Shown here: in pieces, positions 46,661 through 57,354 of the stretch | Layout: the number at the start of each line of letters is the position of its first letter | Numbering within the stretch: the first letter of the stretch is position 1 | NCBI GenBank assembly: GCA_036346375.1 | Contig: CM070515.1 | Coordinates: forward strand, 14,220,423 to 14,284,422 | Direction: 5' to 3' | DNA: 64,000 nucleotides | From: Guadua angustifolia | Taxonomy: Eukaryota; Streptophyta; Magnoliopsida; Poales; Poaceae | Program-made: the position numbers and the translations under genes | The notes under the pieces: model-generated | Database searches by the model: none | Seen by the model: the letters and a program-made list of their open reading frames with translations, nothing else | What the model was told of the DNA's origin: nothing

Positions 46661-48100
46661 TTTTGATTTTGGGACAGGACGAAATTTGAAGTATGGGCCA
46701 CATTAAAATTTTGAAAAAATTTAAATTTGCTACAGTAATTTCATCGAAATTTTGGGTTTTGAAATCGGATTTTGATGTATTAGGGCCGAATTTGATCGAA
46801 AATAGTCCAATAACCCTTAAAAAAGTCATTTTACGTGAAAATTTGTTGAAAAATTAAAATTTTCAGACATGTTAAAATTTTAGCAGAAATAATGTCAAAT
46901 TTTTATAAAATTTTACAAGCTTGATAACGATCTAAAAAATTTATGGTACTATTTTTAGTAGTGTAGGATCATATAGAAAATTTTTCAAAATAATTGAACT
47001 TCATTTGTTATCTTTGAAAAAATCAAAAATAGAATGGACATAATTGGAACAGTAAACTTGCTTGATTTTTCTAAATTTTCTCGAGTGTGATCATGATCTA
47101 AAATTTTTATGACAGATTAAGAATTACCTCAGTACCATTCTATAAAATTTTAAAAAATTTCAACTTTTTTATTTAGTCAATCAAAATCTATAAAACCATT
47201 GAACTTCATTTGTTTAACTATATTGCAAAAACAAAAAAAAGAACATAAATGTTACTGTGCTTTGTAAGAATTTTATAAATTCACTGGAGTGTGATCATAA
47301 TTCAAATTTTTGTGAGATCTTAAACACTTCCTTATCATTCTTCTGTAAAATTTTCACAAATTTTAAGCCTTCTTTTATCGCTAAAGTAAATCTATGTATT
47401 GATTATCATACTTTTATCAGGACGTAGCACTGTCATAGTTTTTGGAACATCTTCAAGTATAATAATTATATGAAACTTTTTCAAAACATTAGTGATACAT
47501 CAGGACCTTCCACAAAAATTTTCAAAATTTTCCAACGTGGTTTGAACTATTTTTCATTTTGTTCAAATTTGCCGGTAAGGCTTTTATCAGGATAATAGCA
47601 CTGTCCAAATTTTTTAAAATTCTTGAATCTTAATCACTATCTGAAAATTTTATGAAAACATTAGTGATTCATCAGCATCATGTACAAAAAAATTTAAAAC
47701 TTTCTAACATCGTTTGTACCATTTTTCATCTGGTTCAAACTTGCCGGTCAATGTTTTATCTGGATAGTACCAATGTTTGAATTTGTAAAAATTCCACGGA
47801 CCTAATAATCACCTAAAACTTTTACAAGAACACTCTAATGTGTTAGGAACCTTCAAAAAAAATTTAAAATTTTTCGACATCGTTTGAACCATTTTTTTAT
47901 CAGTGCAATTTTGCTGAAATTTCGGGAATTTTGGCCAAAATTTCAGATTTTTGGCCGAAATTTCAGAAATTTCGGTAACAACAAAACCGGATTTGATTTT
48001 TTTAAAAATTTTGAACAGATTTCATCCGAAATGACGAAATTTTGGATTTCGGCCAATTGTGAAATTTTGTCCAAAACGAAATTCGAATCCTTGGTCATGC
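46661..48100. repeat. AT-rich element with about 170-bp tandem units
   Basis: Units starting TTTTATCAGGATAATAGCACTG recur at about 47412, 47583 and 47754. Each ends with a GTTTGAACCATTTTTCAT...TTGCCGG motif. More diverged units of similar length precede them (46900-47400). Both outer ends carry GAAATTTCG/CGAAATTTT-rich sequence in opposite orientation (46650-46690, 47930-48080), suggesting one transposon with terminal inverted regions. No coding frame is seen. Confidence 0.6.
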
Positions 48101-49735
48101 GACGCGGAGGGAGGCCAGTGCGCTGTTGCTGTTCGGGGGCATTTCTGTAGTGTATCAGATAGTAAAATCTTATTCATTTGGTATTTATGTTTGATACTTA
48201 TATCGTTATGTTCCTCTCATCGTCAGTAAGTTAATGATGAAAACCGTTCGTGAATAGGAACTACCAAAAAAAGTTACGGATAAATCAGAGAGAAAAAAAT
48301 TCTAGTACAAACAAAGAACCGTATTTATTAGTTGGTTGGCTACATAACTCGCTGGCTTACTCAACACATGAAGTGGGGCTTTGCGCTGATTAGTGGAATA
48401 TACGGGTTTTGATTGGACTTTGTTAACTGGCTGGCGCCAACAATAGGTTGTTCTACTTATAACGGAAGAATAGTGTGTGTATATAAGGCTTTTTCTGTAC
48501 CTTCAGGAGTTCGTATTCCCATTTTCATTATACTACTTAAACAACGTGTTATACTTCAATACAACATGGTTGAAACAATTTCATTAAGCCCTTTATTTTT
48601 ACTATATATATCTTTTTTTATATGTGAAATAAGTATATACGCAAATTATACTATAAAAAGTGAATTTTAATGAAATTTTTCATAAGATTCAGTTTGAAGT
48701 ATATTATAATCATTATTAGAGTATGCTCAATAGGATAAAGAGGTATAAATTTTTTTAAAGTGGTATACGCAAAGTGAGAGTATGTAATTCCATGAGTATG
48801 GAACCATTTTCACGGAAGCGCTATTTTGCACCCGAGTGTAGTAGTTATTCTACACGTCGTTCGGACAAGCACGTCTAAACCATCTTACATACGCCCACTG
48901 TATATTGATTAAACCAATCAGTTACATGACCAACCAACTAATAAATGTGTTTCCTTGTCTATACTAGAATCTTTTTCTTTGATTTAGCTATAACTTTTTA
49001 TTGTTAGCTTCGATTCATGAATGGTTTTTACAAGTAGCTTACTGACGATAAGAAGAACAACATAATATAAGTCTCGCCAATAAACGACTGATGAATGAAA
49101 ATTTTCTATCAAATGCACTTTAGTTTACTGAATGTGTTGTTAGATTTTATTGTCACTTTGCAACTAATTCTTGGGTGATATTCTAGGAGAGTTCCGCAGC
49201 CTGTGGAGTTTATGCAACAGTAAAATCTAACAACATATTCGGTAAATTCATATTTATTTGATAGCAAAATTTAATTTATATGATACTTATTAATGAGACT
49301 TATATCATTCTATTTCTCTTATTAATGCAAATACGTATATATGGCATGCATCATAGCAGCACGGCTACAAGTATATTAGGGCAGTCCCAACCCTCTACCT
49401 CAGCTGATGTCCATAGAATTAATTACGCTGTCAACTAAGCAAAAATCTGAAGTGGCATAGGAATTAAGAAAAGGGGAGAAGGAAAAACAAAGAAACTGTG
49501 TCTCATGCAAAAAAACTGGATCGGCGTGGGCATCAAGACGCAAGAAACGAACAAAATCAGGGTTAGACGTTTCCGCGCGCTGATCAAGGTATATTTGTGG
49601 TGCATACATTGATTTATTGCTCTCTCTCCTCTAGACATTACTTATGAAAATTATGGATTGAAAAACTATGTATTGATTTATTGTTTTTTCTCTTCTTTAA
49701 ATACTGCTCGTAGAAACTATAGATTATAACTGCCT

Positions 49736-49901
49736 TTAGTCAGCGGTGGTTTCCACGACGACAGTGCTTTTTTTGGCGTCTTTCTTCTCGTGATGCTCGT
49801 GGATGGCGAGGCCGGCGCTACCGACGGCTACGGTGGCGGCGATCCATACCTTTATGTCGTGCGAGTGCGCGTGCTCCTCCTTCGCCTTGTGCTTCTCAGG
49901 T
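49736..49901 (-). pseudogene. ASR (ABA/WDS) gene fragment, captured
   Basis: The minus strand encodes PEKHKAKEEHAHSH, then IAATVAVGSAGLAIHEHHEK, ending VVVETTAD and TAA (49736-49738). This is the conserved C-terminal ABA/WDS domain of ASR proteins (abscisic-acid, stress and ripening induced), which bind zinc and DNA. Family members usually read 'AVGSGGFAFHEHHEKK' followed by a His-rich tail; here the tail is replaced. No first exon is found upstream, and the fragment is enclosed by the repeat copies at 49131 and 50055, so it is most likely a transposon-captured piece. Confidence 0.7.
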
Positions 49902-50519
49902 TGCACGTACGTAAATGTTCAGAAATCAGTACCTGTACCAGTAAGTTGTAACTAACACTGTTTCTTCAACTTATACCAGATGGATGAAAAGTTTCTTCAA
50001 CTTATACCAGATGGATGAAAAGTTTACTGTAACTAACACTGTGTTGTTAGATTTTTTCTGTCAAACTACAACTAGTTCTCCGGTAATATTTTAGGAGAGT
50101 TTAGTAGCCTGTGGAGTCTATACAACAGTAAAATCTAATAGTATATTCAGTAAATTGATGTTTATTTGGTACTAAAATCTGATTTATATGGTATTTATTA
50201 GCGAGACTTATATCATTCTATTCTTCTCGTCAGTAAGTTACTGTTGAAAATTGTTTGTGAATCGGAGCTGTCAATAAAAGGTTATAACTAAATCAAAGAA
50301 AAAAGATTGTATTACAAACAAAGAACCGTATTTATTAGTTGGTTGGCTACGTAACTCATTGACTTAGTCAACACATGAAGTGGATGTGCGTGGGGTTATT
50401 TGGACACGCTCATCTGACCAACACGTAGAATAACTTTCTACACTTGGATGCAGAATAGTGTGTGTATAGATCCTAATATCATATGCCCTAAGGTAGCACT
50501 ACTAGTTTACTTAACATCA

Positions 50520-50670
50520 ATCTTTGATTTTTTTTTACGGATGGGCATGCATCCAAGTGGTGGGAGCGAGGGTGTTCGTTCCCATCTACCCGAGTTCAAT
50601 ACCTAGGATCAACATGATGTGCCGTATCTATTTAGAGTATACACGTGTGTACGTTCAGTGAAAAAACGCA
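50520..50670. mobile_element. Possible tRNA-derived SINE
   Basis: Following a T-rich run, ACGGATGGGCATGCATCCAAG, GTGG and then CCCGAGTTCAATACCTAGG resemble spaced A- and B-box promoter elements of a tRNA-related SINE. An inverted pair (ACACGTGTGTACGTTCAGTG near 50640 and AGTGAACGTACACACATGTG near 50728) follows. Borders and family are uncertain. Confidence 0.3.
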
Positions 50671-50828
50671 TGCTTGCATTCTGTAAGATCATGGAGTTTC
50701 CACAAAATTTTCTAGCATGTGCATGTGTAGTGAACGTACACACATGTGTGCGCGCGCGCATGTGTAATGTGCATCCTACCACAAAAAAAATCTAATTTTT
50801 ATAAAATAGCCTAGTAGCAATATAGCAT

Positions 50829-51660
50829 GTGTGCTACGGTTGTAGACTTACGTATCTATTTACACTACTAATGTTGGAGAGGCATAGGAGAACGCCGTTC
50901 TTGCACAACGCACCCCTTCGTGTTGTAGAATCTAAAGGCCACTTTTCGTACTGTAGGAGCTACAGTCAACCTCTAGTCATACATTTACTAAAGTTGGGAG
51001 CCTTCGCGAGCAGAGAGCTGTGCCACGTCTGCTCCCCTCGCTTGCGGCTCGCGCTTCGCTCCTGGCTCGAGCGACGAGCTTGGCTTACTCCCCGCGCGAG
51101 GCTCCGCGCGCCGTCCACGTGTCGTTCGATGCTTCTTGAATCGCCATGGGATTGCCTCGCTCTCTCACCCTCGCCCTCTCCTCCTTGGCCATGCCCGCCG
51201 AACTCCAGCGCCTCCCTATGCGATGAATCCTTGAGCTCTCCACGTCACACCCTTCTGGAGACCTCCGCGCGACGCGGCGCAGTGCTTTCCCTACCTCATT
51301 TCCTCTGCTCGCGGAGCCCTCGAGACCACACCGTATCTTCCTCGCATTCCTTCCCACCTAGGCGGCACCGCCGCTTGAATGGTGCTGGATTCCCGGAGCC
51401 GTCCCACCCCACCCGCCATGTTGCCATTAGGCGACATCGCCCTCGCCGACGTGACCGCGCTGCCCCTTCCGCCACCGTCGCGATAGGAACCCGCGTCGTC
51501 TTCCCTGTTCCTCTCCCCTACCCGCAACAGCCCCGCCCAGCGCCGCCGCTCCAAGCCTCCGCGTCCCGCGTGCCATGGACCAAAGTATGGGGGCCGCCGC
51601 TATGATTTGTTCGTGGGCCAAAGTATGGGGGCCGCCTCTCCAAACTTTTGTTGTGGGCGA
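50829..51660 (+). other. GC-rich block, open on both strands, no recognised protein
   Basis: A 258-codon frame runs at 50829-51605 (+), but several minus-strand frames are equally open, composition is skewed, and no domain is visible. A short direct repeat (CCAAAGTATGGGGGCCGCC) occurs twice at about 51580-51635. It lies between repeat copies and is probably transposon cargo or promoter-like sequence. Confidence 0.3.
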
Positions 51661-52015
51661 CGACGCACCGTGGTGATTTAGGTGAGTTCCTCCCATCTGC
51701 ATATACGCAGTTGATGTACAAATGCTTAAAGCTATGGGTATTCACATATTGGGTTCAAAACCCTAGACAATTTTTTTTAACGAAATCTAAGGTTCCAGTG
51801 AAAAATTCGTTTGATGTACAAATTCTTTGATTTATTAGCGAGACTTATATCATTCTATTCCTCTCGTCAATAAGCTACTGTTGAAAATTGTTCGTGAATC
51901 GCAGCCGCCAATAAAAAATTATAACTAAATCAAAGAAAAAGGATTGTATTACAAACAAAGAACCGTGTTTATTAGCGAAATCTTTTTGAGGAGTCATCTA
52001 GAATTCTAGCTAGAA

Positions 52016-52560
52016 TCTTTACTATTTCTAATTACGAGTTGATAGCAATGGTCCGTTCTCCCTTCCCCTAAAACCGTCATTGTCCCGATCTTCTATACAT
52101 TAGCGAACGGAGAAAGTTTTAATTCGGTTAAATATGCAGGCATGCGTGATCTGCGGTGTATCAGACTCTTATCTCAATCAGCCGATTCAATTTCCAAATA
52201 CTGCACAACCGATTCTTTTTCCATATAATGCACGCATACAGCTTCTGAGTTACCATGTGCCTTTGAGTTGCCATATGCATCATTTCCATTAAATATTTAC
52301 TTGCATGTGTAAATAAGATTATCTTTTCTTTTTATCTAATCATGAATGGACTTGATTTTAGCTGGCCAGTAGCATGCGCACGGCTATGCATGACGCGACT
52401 AGATAAGTTTGTTATCTTTATCTCTACTAATTCTAATTAGGAATTGGTGGTGATACGTCCGTTCTCCACCCTCAGCTCGACACGTGTACGCATCAGCGTG
52501 GCTAAGTGGGAAGCAGGCAGTGGCCAACTCGGTAAATTGGACTGGATCATCTTGTCGCGG
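52016..52560 (+). mobile_element. Two Helitron-like 5' termini (52016 and 52421)
   Basis: At 52016 (A then TCTTTACTATTTCTAATTAC) and at 52421 (A then TCTCTACTAATTCTAATTAG) the sequence matches the left edge of the element at 6803. All three continue with a GTTGGTGG/CAGTGGTCCGTTCTCC-like stretch. No matching 3' termini were found, so they may be truncated or nested. Confidence 0.4.
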
Positions 52561-53461
52561 GAGTTAAATGAATATATATGACTCATTTATTGCTTTCTTT
52601 TCTCCTATTAATTTAGCATTCGAATCAGCGGCGGCGATTACTCCCGGTACTTTTTGGATTGAATTGATTGATTCCCTTCCGAAGTAAGCAGAGGTCCGAT
52701 TCATGGAGTTGGAGCTCTTCTCGCCTCTTTCCCTTTTGTTATCTTTTTTATTCGACGATTTCTTAATCTGGATTCTATAGATATCTCTTTGGTTGCTGAA
52801 TCTATATAACTCCACCGCTTCTTACCTTTTCTACAGATGTATTGAGCTTATCCGTTGAGCGGAGGTAATGGGCGACTTTCTTAATCTCGTCGATGCGGCG
52901 CAGGGACTGGTCGCCGGTGGTAGGCGGCGAGATAGGCTGACTGCGTTGCTGGAGCTCACGCACGGTGGATAATGTCAATAGGTTGAGGGAAACACTCGCG
53001 GAGGAAGGAGAGGAGGCGGTGAAGCTGGTTAATGGGGCGGAACTATGGTATGACAGGAGTAAGATGTATGAACCACACACGTCGCTGATGGTGGCAGTCA
53101 CGTACGGATGACGTCTACCTCTTTAATGTCTTTACGCCCATGGGGCAACAGGTGATGGCTCTTTCGGTCGATCAATCGATCTTCAATTGTGGTGTTACAA
53201 ATTTACAATTCTAAGTGTTGTGTTGTTATTATTTAAGTTTATAAAATTAAAGATAATTTTAAGCTCGAATTTGTAAATAGGTGCTTGAAAGTTGTATGCT
53301 TCGATGAATTGATTTAACATTTAACCATTGTTCATTCAGAGTGAACATTATTGTTCAGATAAGGTTAGTGCTCTTTATAAATAAATATTTTATCGCAAAT
53401 TGAGTTTTCGTAGCATCGCACAAACACATAACTAGATTATTTCAAGAGCAGAGCATACTTA
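52561..53461. other. Unassigned; possible small gene fragment
   Basis: Around 52869-52970 (+) a frame reads MGDFLNLVDAAQGLVAGGRR and further charged/Leu-rich residues before a stop; the opposite strand is open over 52802-53101. I recognise no family. It may be cargo of the Helitron-like sequence starting at 52421. Confidence 0.25.
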
Positions 53462-53758
53462 GGGCCTATTTGGCAGAGTTCCAGATCCTGATTCTCTAGC
53501 TCCAGCTCCTGATTCTCTATGGAATTGATTCTCTGGTAGAAGTGATTTCAGTCTGAGAAATAGTTATGAACTTGGTGGAGAGATTCATAACTGAGAGATT
53601 GTGAATCAGGTGGCAAGCAGTTTTTTTTGGCTCCCAGGCTACAAATCAAAAAACATGAATCACTTTCTCGGATTCTATGTGAAGCTGGTTAATTTTTTTT
53701 TATTTAATAGAGCTCATCAACTTCTCATGAGAAAACTGAAGCTGAGAGTTCTGTCAAT
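53462..53758. mobile_element. MITE copy A (hAT-like), about 297 bp
   Basis: It starts GGGCCTATTTGGCAGAGTTC and is closely similar over its length to the copy at 62106-62411 (shared AGAAATAGTTATGAACTTGG, CCCAGGCTACAA, TGTGAAGCTGGTT). The right terminus appears degraded. No target duplication was identified. Confidence 0.65.
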
Positions 53759-55963
53759 AGCCACATGTTGCCTTGTCGTTGCCATCGAGACGCCAAGACA
53801 AAGCCACTGCCGCCAAGGAATAGCCGCCAGCTTGACGATGGCCAAGTCCAACAAGATCTGGTGGAATCGTGGAAGTGAGTCAGCGACAGAGAGCGAGTGG
53901 AGAGAGAGTGACAGAGTGAACAATTTTGTTGCGGCGGCCAATTGCAGATGGGATTTCATTCTAAAACCGTATCTTCCGCTGAAGACGAAATGCTAGCATA
54001 TTTGGCCTTTTATTTTTTCTTACAAAAGAACTCCTCTTTAAAAGAAAACTACGATAATAGTCTCTCTCTCTGCTACAGTATCACAGGAGGAAATCCTAGG
54101 GTACTGTAGCACGGGATCAGGTATTTTATTTAAGTTTTGCAATGCTGTGGAATTCCGCTGACTCTGAGTATGGTATTCACATTTTCCGCTGAGCAGAGAT
54201 GTGGGATTCTATTTTTTCCGCAGTGCGGTGGTGCGACATTCGGTTTTTCGCGGCGGAACAGTGCACTGTCCGCGGGAAATTGCCACATGGTTTTTTCTGC
54301 GCTCCTATGCGTGGGATTTGTATTTTTGGCGCTCTCCAATGCGCAGGATTTGTAGGCTAAGGATCATGAAAAAAAATTACACGGAGTGAGTCACATTTGC
54401 AAAAAAAATACACGAAGCTAGTTATACAAAAATTAATTTTTTGGAACTACAACAATGGAGAATTCTCAAAAGCCTAACACGTTCTCAAAAGGCTAACATG
54501 TGCTTTGGACCTTTGGTTTTGTATTGAAAAGTGCTTCAATTTGTGGGTATTTGTGTCTACGAGCCGTATCAACAAAATCCAATTGTGCCAATCCAAATCG
54601 GACGGTTCAGCTAGGTTAGTGAAAAATCGGTCAAGTCGACCAGGTTAAACCGGGTCAATTGCATCCCCGGTCCTGTGAACGTGTTTGCCCGGCGTAGCTT
54701 CTGGATCAGGCTTTTCAGGTCCAACCGCTGGGCCGGTCTGGATTTAATAACCATGCTCGCATGTGAACTCGGACGGTTAAATTGCGTAAAGGTAGTGCAT
54801 TGAACCACGAATTCAGATTCGATAGGGTGTTAAACCACGAATTTAAATTTGTGTTACTTCGATTTTATGAGCGTGTTTGAAGCTTCGTAGCCCTATTTGG
54901 GATTTAAAACCAACCTTAGTTTTCGAAAAACTATTAAACCTTTCAAACAGATTAGTTTTTAAGTAACTTTAGACATAAGTTAGAAATCATATATAATTAA
55001 CAAAAAAACAAAAAACAAAAACGAAAAGCAAGACAAGCCATGCTTTTTTACAATTTGTTACTGAGAAATAGTTGATTTCCAAACGGTTTCTCATAAAAAG
55101 TACAACTACTTTTTAGCCAAAAAAATTAAAAAAAAAACGGTTCTTTAGCTCAGAAAACCAAAACGTAATTTTTCAAAAAACTATAGCTCCTCTAAACATG
55201 GGCATAATATGCCGATGCATGCTTGTTGATACCGAGTTTTTTTTAAACTAACATGATGTTATTCCACACACCAATGAGATAATTATGTAGTTTTAACATA
55301 ATAGATGTTGAGTTCTTGACATAACCTCTTGTTGTACTTTTAAAGAAAAATGGCCTCTTGTTTACGAGCTTGTCATCTAAGGTGGCCCAGGATGATGAAA
55401 TATAAACTAAATAATCAAGAACCAATGAACATTCAACTTAGGGTTTCAAAAACTGATAAAAACCGCTCGAAAACTGCGGTTTTTAACCTTACTACTACGG
55501 TTCGAGATTTAAAACCGGTCTAATTAAAAAAGTTAAAAATTTTGGAAAAATCTATGCGACGTAAACCGCTCGAAAACCGGCTTTAAGGAACATTCAATTG
55601 GTCGATTGGTTTTCGGTGAAAATCGAGCGATTTCTTGTGAAAAACCATGGTTTTCGTTGAAAACCAAACGATTTTCAATTTTTTGATTTTTTTTCTAAAA
55701 TTTTTGATTTCTTAACCCTTCAATTTCTAACGATTTTGGATCAGTTTTTCTCAAATTTCGAATTTCGAGTGGTTTTTACACAAAATGATTTTTTAAACTC
55801 TGATTCAACCCAATAATAATTCAAAGGGCCATGTCCAGGAATAATAACCCCATGCTCCTTTCCATAAAAAAGGAACGCAAGATAAATATCCGGCAAGATC
55901 GACCAAGATTGAAAATTCACGAAAAGCCAACGGGTGGAAATTTTAAAATTTCTCGAAAATTAA
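53759..55963. other. Intergenic, repeat-rich
   Basis: Includes a further TTTGGGATTTAAAACC-type MITE-like stretch at about 54893-55200 and a segment at 55440-55800 rich in AAAACCG/CGGTTTT words on both strands. No gene is supported. Confidence 0.4.
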
Positions 55964-56192
55964 GGGTGTGTTTGGTTGCTTGTACCAAGTGGTACATGTA
56001 TAAGATGATTTAAGAAAAAGCCATCCATGTGTTTGTTGCTTGAATGGAACTGTTTCGTCCTAAATGGTGAGATACAAATTTGAGGAATATTCCTTACAAA
56101 TGCTGAACCATTTCATTCACCTGAAACAATATAATCAAATGATACAGAACCATCACATCCCATTTAATCTCATACCACCAACCAAACACACC
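55964..56192. mobile_element. Tourist-like (PIF/Harbinger) MITE, 229 bp
   Basis: The termini GGGTGTGTTTGGTTGCTTG and, on the other strand, GGTGTGTTTGGTTGGTGG are flanked by TAA (55961-55963, 56193-56195). It belongs to the same family as the 1,089-bp element at 38943 and shares the TGGTTGCTTG(A/T) internal words. Confidence 0.8.
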
Positions 56193-56195
56193 TAA

Positions 56196-57354
56196 GAAGA
56201 GAGGATGTATCCTTTGCACATCCTTATAAAAATCCATGGTCAAACTCAATTGCATTAGTACACATGGAAATTATAATTTTTGCACAAACAGTGATCTACA
56301 GAGTTTGATGTTGATTTTTTAGAAATATAGAACACATGCTCACTACGTTCGGTAATCTTTTTTAGATTATTTTTGAAACCTTAATACCCGGTTTACACGG
56401 GTTTTTCAATACATAGCCAGTTTTCACTTGATACAGTCCTAAGTAAGCAATCTTGTTCGGTTTTCTTATGATTTTAACAAAATTTAGAAGTCCTTTTTCA
56501 GTTCTAAAAATAGCTAAAATAAATTGTAAAACTAGAATAAGTTTTTCTGAAGGTAAAAGAGAATTTTATTGTTTAATCGATATAGTGTAAATTGTATTGG
56601 CTGACAATCTACTTTACGCAATAGAAACTTGCACCGACCGCGTGGTAGTACTAGTATGAACACGTTTAGCGAGTAGTGCTAACTCATGTACTCACTCAAG
56701 TCATAAAAAATAAGTGATGAATTTTCAAAATGCAACTTTACCCACTTTGTATAGTCATGCGTATAAAACTCAGTAGGACTATAATATTACAAAAGTATTT
56801 TTTGAGAAACATAAACGTATCTCAAGTCTAAGAGACACATCATAATAATTTTGGGTATCTGTGGGTAAAAATTAGAATCCAAACCTAATCTGAACCTATC
56901 TCAAGTACACAATCGAAAGAACCTGTGAGTAAAAAATAGAACCCAACTCGATCCGATAGATACAAAATTCACGGGTACGCGAAGCTGTGGATTTGATTGG
57001 CATCCCTATCCAGTCCACGGCCCGGACCCCAATCCAGCTAGGCTAGTGGCCTAGTGGGTGGTTGATTGGCTGGCTGGGTAATTTCCCCTCAAAAACAAGA
57101 AAAGAAAGTTTCATTCGACGCGCTTGTGGGTGGTCGAAACCAAAAGCCCCGACCACGACTACAGCGCCGGCTTCTTCTCCCCCACCCCCGGCGTCCCACC
57201 ACCACCGCCGGCTTTCTCCGTCCACTGGCCGGTGCATCCCACCTCCCCGCGAGCGAGAAGATAGGCGGATAGATCCGCCCCCACCTGGAATCGAAACTGA
57301 GCGGCCGAATCGGGAGAGCAGGAGAGGAGATCGAAGGTTGAGGTTGAGGCGGCC
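56196..57354. other. Intergenic and promoter of the DnaJ gene
   Basis: AT-rich to about 57000, then GC-rich over 57000-57354, which is the probable 5' UTR and proximal promoter of the DnaJ gene. No separate gene is supported. Confidence 0.45.

Larger units (their letters stand above)
48150..51980. repeat. Cluster of five copies of a 150-400-bp repeat (four direct, one inverted)
   Basis: Copies lie at about 48160-48483, 48825-49138 (inverted), 49131-49335, 50055-50470 and 51828-51980. Shared landmarks are GTGTTGTTAGATTTT at one end, GCGAGACTTATATCATTCTATT and ACAAACAAAGAACCGTATTT in the middle, and GTAGAATAAC...GAATAGTGTGTG at the other end. The second and third copies meet head to head near 49135. 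The arrangement suggests terminal regions of one or more long-inverted-repeat DNA transposons. Confidence 0.65.
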
